Shown here piece after piece: positions 17,657-25,927 of a stretch of 64,000 nucleotides of DNA (position 1 is the stretch's first letter; each line of letters begins with the position of its first letter). The notes under the pieces are model-generated. The model saw only the letters and a list, made by a program, of their open reading frames with translations, did not search any database and was not told where the DNA came from. Origin of the DNA: Verrucomicrobiota bacterium (GTDB lineage: Bacteria > Verrucomicrobiota > Verrucomicrobiia > Methylacidiphilales > UBA1321); NCBI GenBank assembly GCA_013286145.1, contig JABDGH010000002.1, forward strand, positions 46,728-110,727, read 5' to 3'. The position numbers and the translations under genes were made by a program.

Positions 17657-20065
17657 TCATTTGCTGTCCGCTTTTTGCTGCAACAGGGCTTTTACCTTGG
17701 CCAAATTGTTTTGCGCATTGGTATTGCTGGGATTAAGTCGCAGGGTCTCCTGGAACTGGACAATGGCCTCGTCCAGTTGTCCTTTTTGAAAAAGGATGGC
17801 GCCAAGACCATTATGGGCCTGGGCGTAGTCGGGGTTGATTTCCAAGGCCTTTTTGCACTGAGCCATTGCCTGGTCCGTCTGCCCTTTTTGGAGAAAAAGA
17901 ACGCCAAGGTTGTAATGGGCCTGGGCATGGCCAGGATCCAGTTCCAAGGCCTTTTGGAACTGCGCCATCGCTTCGTCCATTTGTCCCTTTTTGGAAAGAG
18001 CCAACCCGAGGTTATTGTGAGCATCGGCAAAGTTCGGATTGATTTTCAGGGCTTTTTGAAACTGGGGCAACGCTTCATCCACTTGCCCTTTTTGCAGTAG
18101 AGCCAGGCCATAGTTATTGAGAGCTTTTGCGTCGGTCGGATTGATTTTTGACGCCGTTTGGGACTGGGATGTCGCTTCACCCTCTTGGTTTTTTTGAGAA
18201 AGAATTTTACTAAGATTGTTGGAGGCGTCGGTATAACCGGGATCAATTTCCAGCGCTTTTTTGAACTGGGCAATCGCCTCGTTCAACTGCCCTTTTTGGA
18301 ATAAAGAAATGCCGATTCGATTGTAAGCTTTGACAGAGTCGGGGTCGATTTTCAGTACCTTTTGATATTCAGCGAGAGCCTCATCTACTCGTCCCTTTTT
18401 GGAAAGAGCCAGCCCAAGGTTATTGTGGGCATCGGCAAGGTTTGGATTGATTTCCAACGCCTTTTGGAAATGCGCCATCGCGTCATCCAGTTGTCCTTTT
18501 TGAGAAAAGGCCATGCCGAGGTCATTCTCAGCTGCCGCATAGGCGGGTCTTATTTCCAGCGCACTTTTAAACTCGGCAATCGCGTCATCCAACTGTCCTT
18601 TTTTGATGAGGGCCAAACCGTAGTCGTAATGAGCTAGGGCATAATCAGGGTCGGTTTCCAGGGCTTTTTTAAACTGGACAATCGCTTCATCCACTTGCCC
18701 CCTTGAGTAGAGGATATTGCCAAGGTTGGAGTAGGCTGTTGCGGAGGGATTAACTCGAAGCGTGTCTTGCCAAAGGGAAAAGTCGTTCGCAAAAACGTCT
18801 TCACGAATCAGGGTAAGAAGAGCCAGGGGCAGGAGCGCACCCATGCAGGGGATTACCGCCATCCAAAAGCCCCGGGACGATTTCAACGTCATGAGCAGCA
18901 ACGCCAGTAGTTGCATGGCAAACCCAGCCATCGGCAAATAATAAAAACGATCCGCCATGGGACGGTAGAGAGGAACAAAATTGGAAACAGTTGCCAGCGC
19001 CAGCCAATAGAGGGCTACCCCGAGAGCGCCCAGCCGGCTTTTGCAGGCCAGCCAGGCTTGCAGCAAAACCACGACGATAAGAATCACCATGGCAACGGGT
19101 ATGGAAAGCCCATAGACGTTATCCGGTGCATAATCGGCCGATAATTGCACTGGCCAAAATAATTTGCCCATCATGAAAACCCACAAGCGAGGCTGGATCA
19201 GAAAAACCCGGGGGAGCGATCCACCGAGATAGCCCATGGAAGGCTGGCCAGGGGGGGCTGCTAATAGAAAGCGGGCTGCCAAAAAAGCTCCGGTCACTGC
19301 TATTGCCGCACCTAAAAACAGCAACCACGGCAATCGGGTTTCCTTGCGACGAAACAAGAACCAATAGACGATGAGCAGCAGTGCTGTCGTAACGCCCGAT
19401 TCTTTTGAAGTCACGGCAGCAAAGGCGCAAAAAACGCCTGCGCTTCCGGTTATCATCGCGGTTCGAAAATTCTCCGGACGAAAGGCCATTGCGGCAAGCA
19501 ACGCCAGCAGGGTGAAGAACGTCACCAGCAAGCTCGAGCTGTAACTTATCTCGGCAACCGATTCGACCGCGATAGGGTGCAACGCGAAAATCAGGGTGAC
19601 TGCTGCGATTGCCAGTCGAACTTTTAAAGCGCTGCTTCTGGCCAGGCCTGTTATTTCCGGCGCGATCAATCGCCGCAACAACACATAGAGCAGAGCGACA
19701 TTCGCCGCATGGAGGAGATTGCTGCTCAAATGATATCCGAACGGCTCCTTGCCCCAAATGGCGGCGTTGAGCATCAAATAAAGAAGCTGTCCCGGACGCA
19801 ACCCGAGTACGATATTCATCCCCAGCACCTTCAGCGAAAGAACGTCAGGCAGATTGGAAAGGGACGTGATAAACCCCTCCTCAAGTATTTCCAGTCGCGC
19901 ATCGTAAACAAAATCGGATTTGAGCGAAGGCCAATAGGCCAGGAAGGCCACCAACGCCAGTAGAAGAGGAACCCAGATGCGTGAAAACGGCTCCTTGGAG
20001 TCAGGTGCAGCAGGCATGGGGATGCTGGGATCGGCCTCCTTCTTTTTCCTGAATGGATTTGCCAT
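17657..20065 (-). CDS. TPR-repeat membrane protein (O-mannosyltransferase/DUF1736-like N-terminus with long C-terminal TPR array)
   Basis: Multi-TM N-terminus (FYYLPMAGFAMQLL), then at least nine 34-aa units such as QKGQLDEAIAQFKKALEIDPGYTDAHNNLG. Confidence 0.92.
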   Translation of the reverse strand: MANPFRKKKEADPSIPMPAAPDSKEPFSRIWVPLLLALVAFLAYWPSLKSDFVYDARLEILEEGFITSLSNLPDVLSLKVLGMNIVLGLRPGQLLYLMLNAAIWGKEPFGYHLSSNLLHAANVALLYVLLRRLIAPEITGLARSSALKVRLAIAAVTLIFALHPIAVESVAEISYSSSLLVTFFTLLALLAAMAFRPENFRTAMITGSAGVFCAFAAVTSKESGVTTALLLIVYWFLFRRKETRLPWLLFLGAAIAVTGAFLAARFLLAAPPGQPSMGYLGGSLPRVFLIQPRLWVFMMGKLFWPVQLSADYAPDNVYGLSIPVAMVILIVVVLLQAWLACKSRLGALGVALYWLALATVSNFVPLYRPMADRFYYLPMAGFAMQLLALLLMTLKSSRGFWMAVIPCMGALLPLALLTLIREDVFANDFSLWQDTLRVNPSATAYSNLGNILYSRGQVDEAIVQFKKALETDPDYALAHYDYGLALIKKGQLDDAIAEFKSALEIRPAYAAAENDLGMAFSQKGQLDDAMAHFQKALEINPNLADAHNNLGLALSKKGRVDEALAEYQKVLKIDPDSVKAYNRIGISLFQKGQLNEAIAQFKKALEIDPGYTDASNNLSKILSQKNQEGEATSQSQTASKINPTDAKALNNYGLALLQKGQVDEALPQFQKALKINPNFADAHNNLGLALSKKGQMDEAMAQFQKALELDPGHAQAHYNLGVLFLQKGQTDQAMAQCKKALEINPDYAQAHNGLGAILFQKGQLDEAIVQFQETLRLNPSNTNAQNNLAKVKALLQQKADSK
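17690..18720. repeat. ~102-bp periodic coding repeat (TPR array DNA)
   Basis: Recurrent 'cttttt..aactg..caatcgc.tc.tccaa.tgtcctttttg.a' units. Confidence 0.85.
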
Positions 20066-20193
20066 ACGTTCCTGACTGCTAGGATGAACTCTTTGGGATT
20101 TCCGAAAAGCAGATTTTGCTTTCGGTTCACCTCCAACGCGGCAACGTTGGAATTTTAGCAGGACAAACTTCCGAAGGCCTTCGTAGATTTAAC

Positions 20194-21384
20194 ATGATGC
20201 ACTCCGCTCGATTGCACCTCAATAAAGGTGTCCGCCACCGTATTCTTACCGGACATCCGTGGGTTTTTGCCAGCGAAGTGGACCGCGTGGAGGGCAACGC
20301 GGAGGACGGCGGCACGGTCGAGATATGCTCTCCGAAGGGAGATTTCTTGGGCAGTGCGATTTACAACAGTCGCTCGCAAATCGTGGCGAGGCGTTATGCG
20401 AGGGAAATGGCTGCCCTGGACGCTCCCCTGTTTAGCTTGCGCCTTGATGAAGCCTTGGCGTATCGCGGGAAAATTGCTGCGAGGCAGGCCCGGCGGCTGG
20501 TCTGGTCGGAATCGGATCAACTACCGGGACTGATCGTGGATCGTTATGACGACGTATTGGTCGTGCAAACATTGACCATGGCCATGTCCCGGCGTGAAAA
20601 AATCATCGTCGATCTTCTGGTCGAAAAAACGGGATGCCGTGTCGTGCTGGCACGTAACGATGCTCCCGTGCGGCAGTTAGAGGGATTGCCGATGGAGCGC
20701 AATATCCTGCATGGTGATTATCAGCCTCCGACCTGCGTGAGCATTGCGGGGATCGAATATAAACTCGATCTTTGGTCGGGCCAGAAAACCGGTTTTTATC
20801 TCGACCAGGCGGAGAACTATGCCGAGGTGGCTGCTTATGCCCGTGGACGGCGCGTCCTCGATTGTTTCACGAATCAAGGCGCTTTTGCCTTGAGCGCGAA
20901 GCGGGCAGGGGCGGTCTCCTGTCGTGCCATCGACCAGTCCGTCGATGCGCTTGATCTTGCGGCGGCCACGGCAAAGAGCGCTGGATTGGAAATCGAATGG
21001 ATTCAAGCGAATGTCTTCGATCTATTGCGCCGCTACGAACAAAATCGCGAAACCTTTGATCTTATCATCCTTGACCCGCCCTCCTTCACTAAAACAAAGG
21101 GGAACAAAACATCGGCTTTGCGGGGTTATCACGAGTTACATTTGCGCGCGTTAAGGCTTCTGACCCGCGGAGGGATCCTTGCGACTTTTTCTTGCTCTCA
21201 CCACGTAACAGCGGAAGATTGGGGTGGGCTGTTGCAACGAGCCGCGTCGGAAACGGGTTTGACGCTGCGGTTACGGCGGCGGTTGGGACAAAGTTCTGAT
21301 CATCCTGTGCTCGTCAACGCGCCCGAAACAGAGTATTTACATGGATATGTGCTGGAAAAGATCAATGAACGACCTGCGTCATAA
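20194..21384 (+). CDS. class I SAM-dependent rRNA methyltransferase (RlmI-like)
   Basis: LNKGVRHRILTGHPWVFASEVDRVEG (PUA) ... VLDCFTNQGAFALSAKRAGA ... LIILDPPSFTKTKGN. Confidence 0.92.
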   Translation: MMHSARLHLNKGVRHRILTGHPWVFASEVDRVEGNAEDGGTVEICSPKGDFLGSAIYNSRSQIVARRYAREMAALDAPLFSLRLDEALAYRGKIAARQARRLVWSESDQLPGLIVDRYDDVLVVQTLTMAMSRREKIIVDLLVEKTGCRVVLARNDAPVRQLEGLPMERNILHGDYQPPTCVSIAGIEYKLDLWSGQKTGFYLDQAENYAEVAAYARGRRVLDCFTNQGAFALSAKRAGAVSCRAIDQSVDALDLAAATAKSAGLEIEWIQANVFDLLRRYEQNRETFDLIILDPPSFTKTKGNKTSALRGYHELHLRALRLLTRGGILATFSCSHHVTAEDWGGLLQRAASETGLTLRLRRRLGQSSDHPVLVNAPETEYLHGYVLEKINERPAS

Positions 21385-22081
21385 GCTCATTTTTACCTCG
21401 TGGATATTGATTTTGGGCGTTGCCTTTCTCGGATTCGCCTCCGGAGAGGACTCGACCGATAGCAACACCGTGGTTGCGGCGCCGACGGTTCCACTCGCCC
21501 TCAAAATTCAGGGAGTCGATGCGGACAACAGGAAGGTCATCGTGAACAGGCTTGGGATTATCACCCTCCTTCTGGGCACCAACGAGGACTCCGGTGATGT
21601 GGCGCGTCAGGCAGGCAAGTCCATGTATCCCTTTCAGGGCAGGCCCGATTTCCAACTGATTGTCGTGGTCGATTTACGCGATTCCATCGCGAGTTGGGTG
21701 CCTTCCATCGTGTATGACCACATGAGGTCTGATCTGGATAAGGAAGCGATTGAACTAAAGCCCTACTTCCTGAAAAATAATAATCCAAATAATCCCCGGG
21801 AATCGTCGCATGTGATCGCCGATTTTAATGGTTCGATTTTCCCCCAGCTTGGATGGCCGAGCGGCTCAGATGATCTGCGCGGCATTCTCTTTGGTGTCGA
21901 TGGGCGCGAGATCAAACGCTGGTCAAAAATTCACAATATGGTCGAACTGCAAAACGATGTCCGTCTTGCCATTGAAGCCTTGAATGCGGCGAAACTGGGA
22001 AAGAAAACCCCGCCTAACTTCGCCCCGCCCAAGGCATTGCCGGTAAATTCGCCGAAAGTGAATTCGAGCAAAACAGATTAG
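21365..22081 (+). CDS. secreted hypothetical protein, possibly thioredoxin-fold (YtfJ-like)
   Basis: Signal peptide MNDLRHKLIFTSWILILGVAFLGFASG; overlaps rlmI end. Confidence 0.5.
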   Translation: MNDLRHKLIFTSWILILGVAFLGFASGEDSTDSNTVVAAPTVPLALKIQGVDADNRKVIVNRLGIITLLLGTNEDSGDVARQAGKSMYPFQGRPDFQLIVVVDLRDSIASWVPSIVYDHMRSDLDKEAIELKPYFLKNNNPNNPRESSHVIADFNGSIFPQLGWPSGSDDLRGILFGVDGREIKRWSKIHNMVELQNDVRLAIEALNAAKLGKKTPPNFAPPKALPVNSPKVNSSKTD

Positions 22082-23487
22082 CTGTGGCCGTAAGAGGCTT
22101 CGACGCGTTGACCAACATCGCGATACCCCATATCCACTTCGTAGATTTTTTTCCACTGTTCGAGTGATTTTTCGGGGTGGTTGGTCGCTTCATAGGCCAG
22201 GCCAAGGTTATAAGTGACCTCCTTCTTGAGATCATCCATGATTGGCAATTCAGTCTCGGCGAGAGCTAGTTGTTTCACCGCAAAATCGAGCATTCCGCGT
22301 TTCATGAAGCTTAGCCCCATCAAGTTAAGGGCTTGATAGCGCACGCTCGGTTGCTTTAACCCAAGTTGCAGTTCTTCAGTGGCGCGTTTGTACTGGCCGA
22401 CCTTGTAAAGAGCCTCGCCAAGTTGAAAATGGAATTCACCGTCATTTGGATGAGCGCGAACGCGGGCTTCGGCTTGACTGAGGCGCACCTGGTTGATCTC
22501 GGTCTCTTTTTCTTCCATGGCGACCAGATACTGCGCCTGTAATTCAGGATCGGTTTGTTCGCTATGGGTGGTACGGAGTTCCTGCAATTCAAACTCCGCT
22601 TTCTTCAGTCTGAGATCGGAGATGGTTTTTTCCAGCGCCGAATCGATTCGTCCACCATCGTTGTAGGAACGTTCATACCAATCGATAGCTGAGGCATAAT
22701 CGTTTTTCTGGAGAAACAACTGCGCGATGGCCTTGGAATGAAGAGGATTGGTCGGCTCAGCCTGGTGTCTCTCAAAATTAAGACGAATGTGTTCTTCGAT
22801 CGTATCCAGCGATTTCACCACCCGGGAGGCTTGTTCTATCTCGATGGCTTCGTTTTTATTCTTGAGGACGTTGCGGTAATCGTTGCCCGACGTTTCCCAA
22901 CCGCCGCTGCGTGAAGCGTGTGCGGCGCTGGCATTTTTCAGGCCACTGAGTGCCTCGCCATCGCGCGGATCAATCTCCAAAATGCGCTCATAGGTTTTTT
23001 CTGCCTTGATCGGATCCTTGAGTTCCATGTAGGTGGCCGCCAGGGTGTTCAAAACAGCTTTATCGGTCGGCTTGCCTTCGGCCAGGGTCTCGTAGGCAAA
23101 AGCCTTGAACTCGGGATAGCCGAGCGCGATACCGGCATCCGCAACCAGGGCGTTGGCCTTCGTGTGAAAGGGATCGAGCGTCAGCACTTCTTCCGCTAGG
23201 TTCAACTGTTCGGCAGGTTCTTTTTTACCCGCGCCGGACAGCTTCATGGCGACGCTCCCCATTTTCATGTTGAGCATCTGCTTGTTAAAGCTGCTGGTGG
23301 CTTTGTACTTTTGAATTTCAACCGCGCGCAAATACCGCCGACCCTCTAAATAAAGAGGTTCCGCCTTCAATACGGTTTGCAACAGGTTCACCGCATAATC
23401 GTAATTTTTCACCTGGGCCGCGCTTTTGGCCCGGTTCACCATTTCACGATGCGATGCGTTTAATTCACGTTCCGACTTGAGACTCAT
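22078..23487 (-). CDS. TPR repeat protein
   Basis: AAQVKNYDYAVNLLQTVLKAEPLYLEGRRYLR..., several TPR-like helices. Confidence 0.8.
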   Translation of the reverse strand: MSLKSERELNASHREMVNRAKSAAQVKNYDYAVNLLQTVLKAEPLYLEGRRYLRAVEIQKYKATSSFNKQMLNMKMGSVAMKLSGAGKKEPAEQLNLAEEVLTLDPFHTKANALVADAGIALGYPEFKAFAYETLAEGKPTDKAVLNTLAATYMELKDPIKAEKTYERILEIDPRDGEALSGLKNASAAHASRSGGWETSGNDYRNVLKNKNEAIEIEQASRVVKSLDTIEEHIRLNFERHQAEPTNPLHSKAIAQLFLQKNDYASAIDWYERSYNDGGRIDSALEKTISDLRLKKAEFELQELRTTHSEQTDPELQAQYLVAMEEKETEINQVRLSQAEARVRAHPNDGEFHFQLGEALYKVGQYKRATEELQLGLKQPSVRYQALNLMGLSFMKRGMLDFAVKQLALAETELPIMDDLKKEVTYNLGLAYEATNHPEKSLEQWKKIYEVDMGYRDVGQRVEASYGHS

Positions 23488-23555
23488 CCTTATAAACTAA
23501 TGATTCAGAAGTTCCGGTCAAAACAAATTGCTTTTAGGGCACAGTTAGACACCGT

Positions 23556-23592
23556 TTTTCACGCCCCATGCAACGGCATGGGGCGTGAAAGA
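23556..23592. terminator. strong perfect hairpin, candidate terminator
   Basis: TTTCACGCCCCATGC-AACG-GCATGGGGCGTGAAA, in gap after the 24270-23626 gene; no clear U-tract. Confidence 0.55.
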
Positions 23593-23625
23593 AATTTTAG
23601 GAACTGCCATTAATGAGGCAGCTAA

Positions 23626-24270
23626 TCAGGCTCCGCCAGCCGGGTTTGCAGGTGGGGGAGTTGCGGGTGCGGGTTCAGGTGCAGTTGCGGGTGCTGGAGC
23701 AGCATTGCCGCCCTGTCCGTTACCACCACCACCATTATTATTGTCGCCACCACGATTACCGCCGCCGCCCCTATTTCCAAACTGGGCGCGCATTTGTTCC
23801 CGCAATTGATCCATCTGGGCTTGTTGGGCGGGGGTCATGACATTTCTGATCGCTTCACGACGCGCGTTGCGATCCAACGTTGTGTCGGCGCGAATTTGGG
23901 CGATCTGCTGCTTTTGTGCATCGGTCAGCCCCAACTGGTCATACATCCGTTGCATGCCAGCGCCACGGCCACCCTGTCCTGGCTGACCATTGCCCGGACC
24001 CGGAGTTGGGGGGGGCGTCGTCATGGCTGTTTGAGGTGGAGGCGGGCTTTGATCTGCGGTATCTGGAGCAGGCGTAAGTGGAGGAGGCGTCGCAGCAGGC
24101 TGACTTGGGGGAGGGGCCGCTTCAGTCGTCGCAACTGGAGGCGTCGGGGCGGGTGCGGAGCCTTTCATCACATAAATGGCACCACCAACTGCGGTGAGGC
24201 CGACAAGCCCGATAATCAAAAACGGCAATAAGGAAGTCTTCATAAGAATATAGACCCCCATGGAGAACAA
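23626..24270 (-). CDS. Spy/CpxP (LTxxQ)-like periplasmic protein with Pro-rich and Gly/Asn-rich low-complexity tails
   Basis: TM anchor; LGLTDAQKQQIAQIRADTTLDRNARREAIRNVMTPAQQAQMDQLREQM flanked by P-rich and GGGGN-rich tracts. Confidence 0.65.
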   Translation of the reverse strand: MFSMGVYILMKTSLLPFLIIGLVGLTAVGGAIYVMKGSAPAPTPPVATTEAAPPPSQPAATPPPLTPAPDTADQSPPPPQTAMTTPPPTPGPGNGQPGQGGRGAGMQRMYDQLGLTDAQKQQIAQIRADTTLDRNARREAIRNVMTPAQQAQMDQLREQMRAQFGNRGGGGNRGGDNNNGGGGNGQGGNAAPAPATAPEPAPATPPPANPAGGA

Positions 24271-24416
24271 AGGTTACGTCTAAGTTAATAATTTTTGGAG
24301 CGTTTGGAACCCAGATTGACACAAGCCGTGCTTAATACGCCTGTGATCAAGCCTGTAACTACCGCCATTAAAAAGAGATGGCGGTAAAAGGAGAGTCTCT
24401 CTTGATCAAAAGTGAT

Positions 24417-24956
24417 TTAGTAAGTGATCGCGCTGAAAACCGGATACTTGGCCAGGCGCTCGCGGCCCTTGAGGAAACCCAGTTCGACCAGGAAGGCAAA
24501 TTCAACGATTTCGCCGCCGCACAATTCAACCAAGCGGGCTGCCGCCTCGGCGGTGCCGCCAGTGGCGAGAAGATCGTCGATAATGACGACACGCTGGTGT
24601 TTCATCACGCCATCGATATGCATTTCGAGCGTACCCTGGCCATATTCGAGGGCGTACTCGATCTGGTGGCTCTTGTAGGGAAGCTTTCCCTTTTTGCGGA
24701 CGATGGTAAGGCCGACACCAAGATGACGGGCGAGGGCACCCCCGAAGATGAATCCGCGCGCATCGATGGCGACGATGCGCTCCACGCTTTTGCGTTGGTA
24801 ACGTTCGGTGAAAATGGTGACGGCAAGCCGGAACAACTGCCCGTCGGTCAGGATGGGGGTGATGTCCTTGAAGACAATTCCCGGCTTTGGAAAATCGGGC
24901 ACATCACGAATACTCGCCTTGAGGCGATCCATAGCGCTTTTGAAAGGAACGGTCAT
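24417..24956 (-). CDS. apt: adenine phosphoribosyltransferase
   Basis: IRDVPDFPKPGIVFKDITPIL...RGFIFGGALA...VVIIDDLLATGGTAEAAARLVE. Confidence 0.96.
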   Translation of the reverse strand: MTVPFKSAMDRLKASIRDVPDFPKPGIVFKDITPILTDGQLFRLAVTIFTERYQRKSVERIVAIDARGFIFGGALARHLGVGLTIVRKKGKLPYKSHQIEYALEYGQGTLEMHIDGVMKHQRVVIIDDLLATGGTAEAAARLVELCGGEIVEFAFLVELGFLKGRERLAKYPVFSAITY

Positions 24957-25795
24957 ACGGCAGGCTTTAATTTATCCTGTTTTTCGAGCGCCCGCCTGAT
25001 TTTACGCAGGGCGATGTTTTGCAACTGGCGGATGCGCTCGCGCGTGACTTTGAATTTTCTGCCCACTTCTTCAAGGGTCATCTCCTTTTTCCCATCCAGC
25101 CCGAATCGCAGGTTGATGATCTTAAGTTCACGTTCATCGAGCACATGAAGCAAATCCAGTACCGCTTTGCGCATGTTTTTGTCACTGAGCAAATCGGAAG
25201 GGTCGCCAGCCATCTCATCACCAATCATGTCACCGAGCGAAGAGCCGTCCTCTTCCTGCCCGACCGTGGCATCGAGCGATGCGGGCCGGATGGCGGCGGT
25301 GCGTAGCTGGGCGATCTTGGCGGGGGCCATGTTGAGTTCCTCGGCCAATTCCTCATCAGTCGGTTCGCGTCCGAATTCCTCGGCAAGCTGCATGGCGATG
25401 CGACGCATGCGCGCGATTTTATCCACAAGATGAACCGGCAGGCGGATCGTCTTGCTCTGGTTGGCCAGTGCGCGTTTGATCGATTGCTTGATCCACCACG
25501 CGGCATAGGTGCTCAGCTTGCCTCCCTTTTTGGGGTCGAAGCGTTCGACCGCTTTCATCAGGCCGATATTACCTTCGGAAATCAGGTCAAGCAGCGGCAG
25601 GCCGTAGGAGGAATAGTCATGGGCGATCTTCACGACCAAGCGCAGGTTGGCCTTGATCATGTGCTGGCGGGCCGCTTGGTCGCCTCGTTTGATGCGACGG
25701 GCAAGCTTCACCTCTTCCTCGCGCGTGAGTAACGGAGTTTGTCCGATCTCGCGCAGGTAAATTTTTATGCCAGAATCGCCGTCGTCCGCGTACAT
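24953..25795 (-). CDS. RNA polymerase sigma-70 family factor (RpoD/RpoS-like)
   Basis: IKIYLREIGQTPLLTREEEVKLARRIKRGD...DLISEGNIGLMKAVERFDP...STYAAWWIKQSIKRAL...VTRERIRQLQNIALRKIRR. Confidence 0.95.
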   Translation of the reverse strand: MYADDGDSGIKIYLREIGQTPLLTREEEVKLARRIKRGDQAARQHMIKANLRLVVKIAHDYSSYGLPLLDLISEGNIGLMKAVERFDPKKGGKLSTYAAWWIKQSIKRALANQSKTIRLPVHLVDKIARMRRIAMQLAEEFGREPTDEELAEELNMAPAKIAQLRTAAIRPASLDATVGQEEDGSSLGDMIGDEMAGDPSDLLSDKNMRKAVLDLLHVLDERELKIINLRFGLDGKKEMTLEEVGRKFKVTRERIRQLQNIALRKIRRALEKQDKLKPAV

Positions 25796-25874
25796 AGGAG
25801 AAATTGATGCAAACTTGGTAACCTATCCCCAAATACGACATGGCCGTACCAAGCATTGCAACCTTTAATTATAG

Positions 25875-25907
25875 GCCACGACATGTTGTTGGTTGCCATG
25901 TCGTGGC
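25875..25907 (-). terminator. hairpin downstream of ppdK
   Basis: GCCACGACATG-TTGTTGGTTGC-CATGTCGTGGC, 20 nt beyond ppdK stop. Confidence 0.55.
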
Positions 25908-25927
25908 TGATTTTCGAATTTTACCGA

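Noticed and set aside
17690-18720. Regularly spaced repeats resembling a CRISPR-like array
   Set aside because: Period is ~102 bp, in frame and coding for 34-aa TPR units
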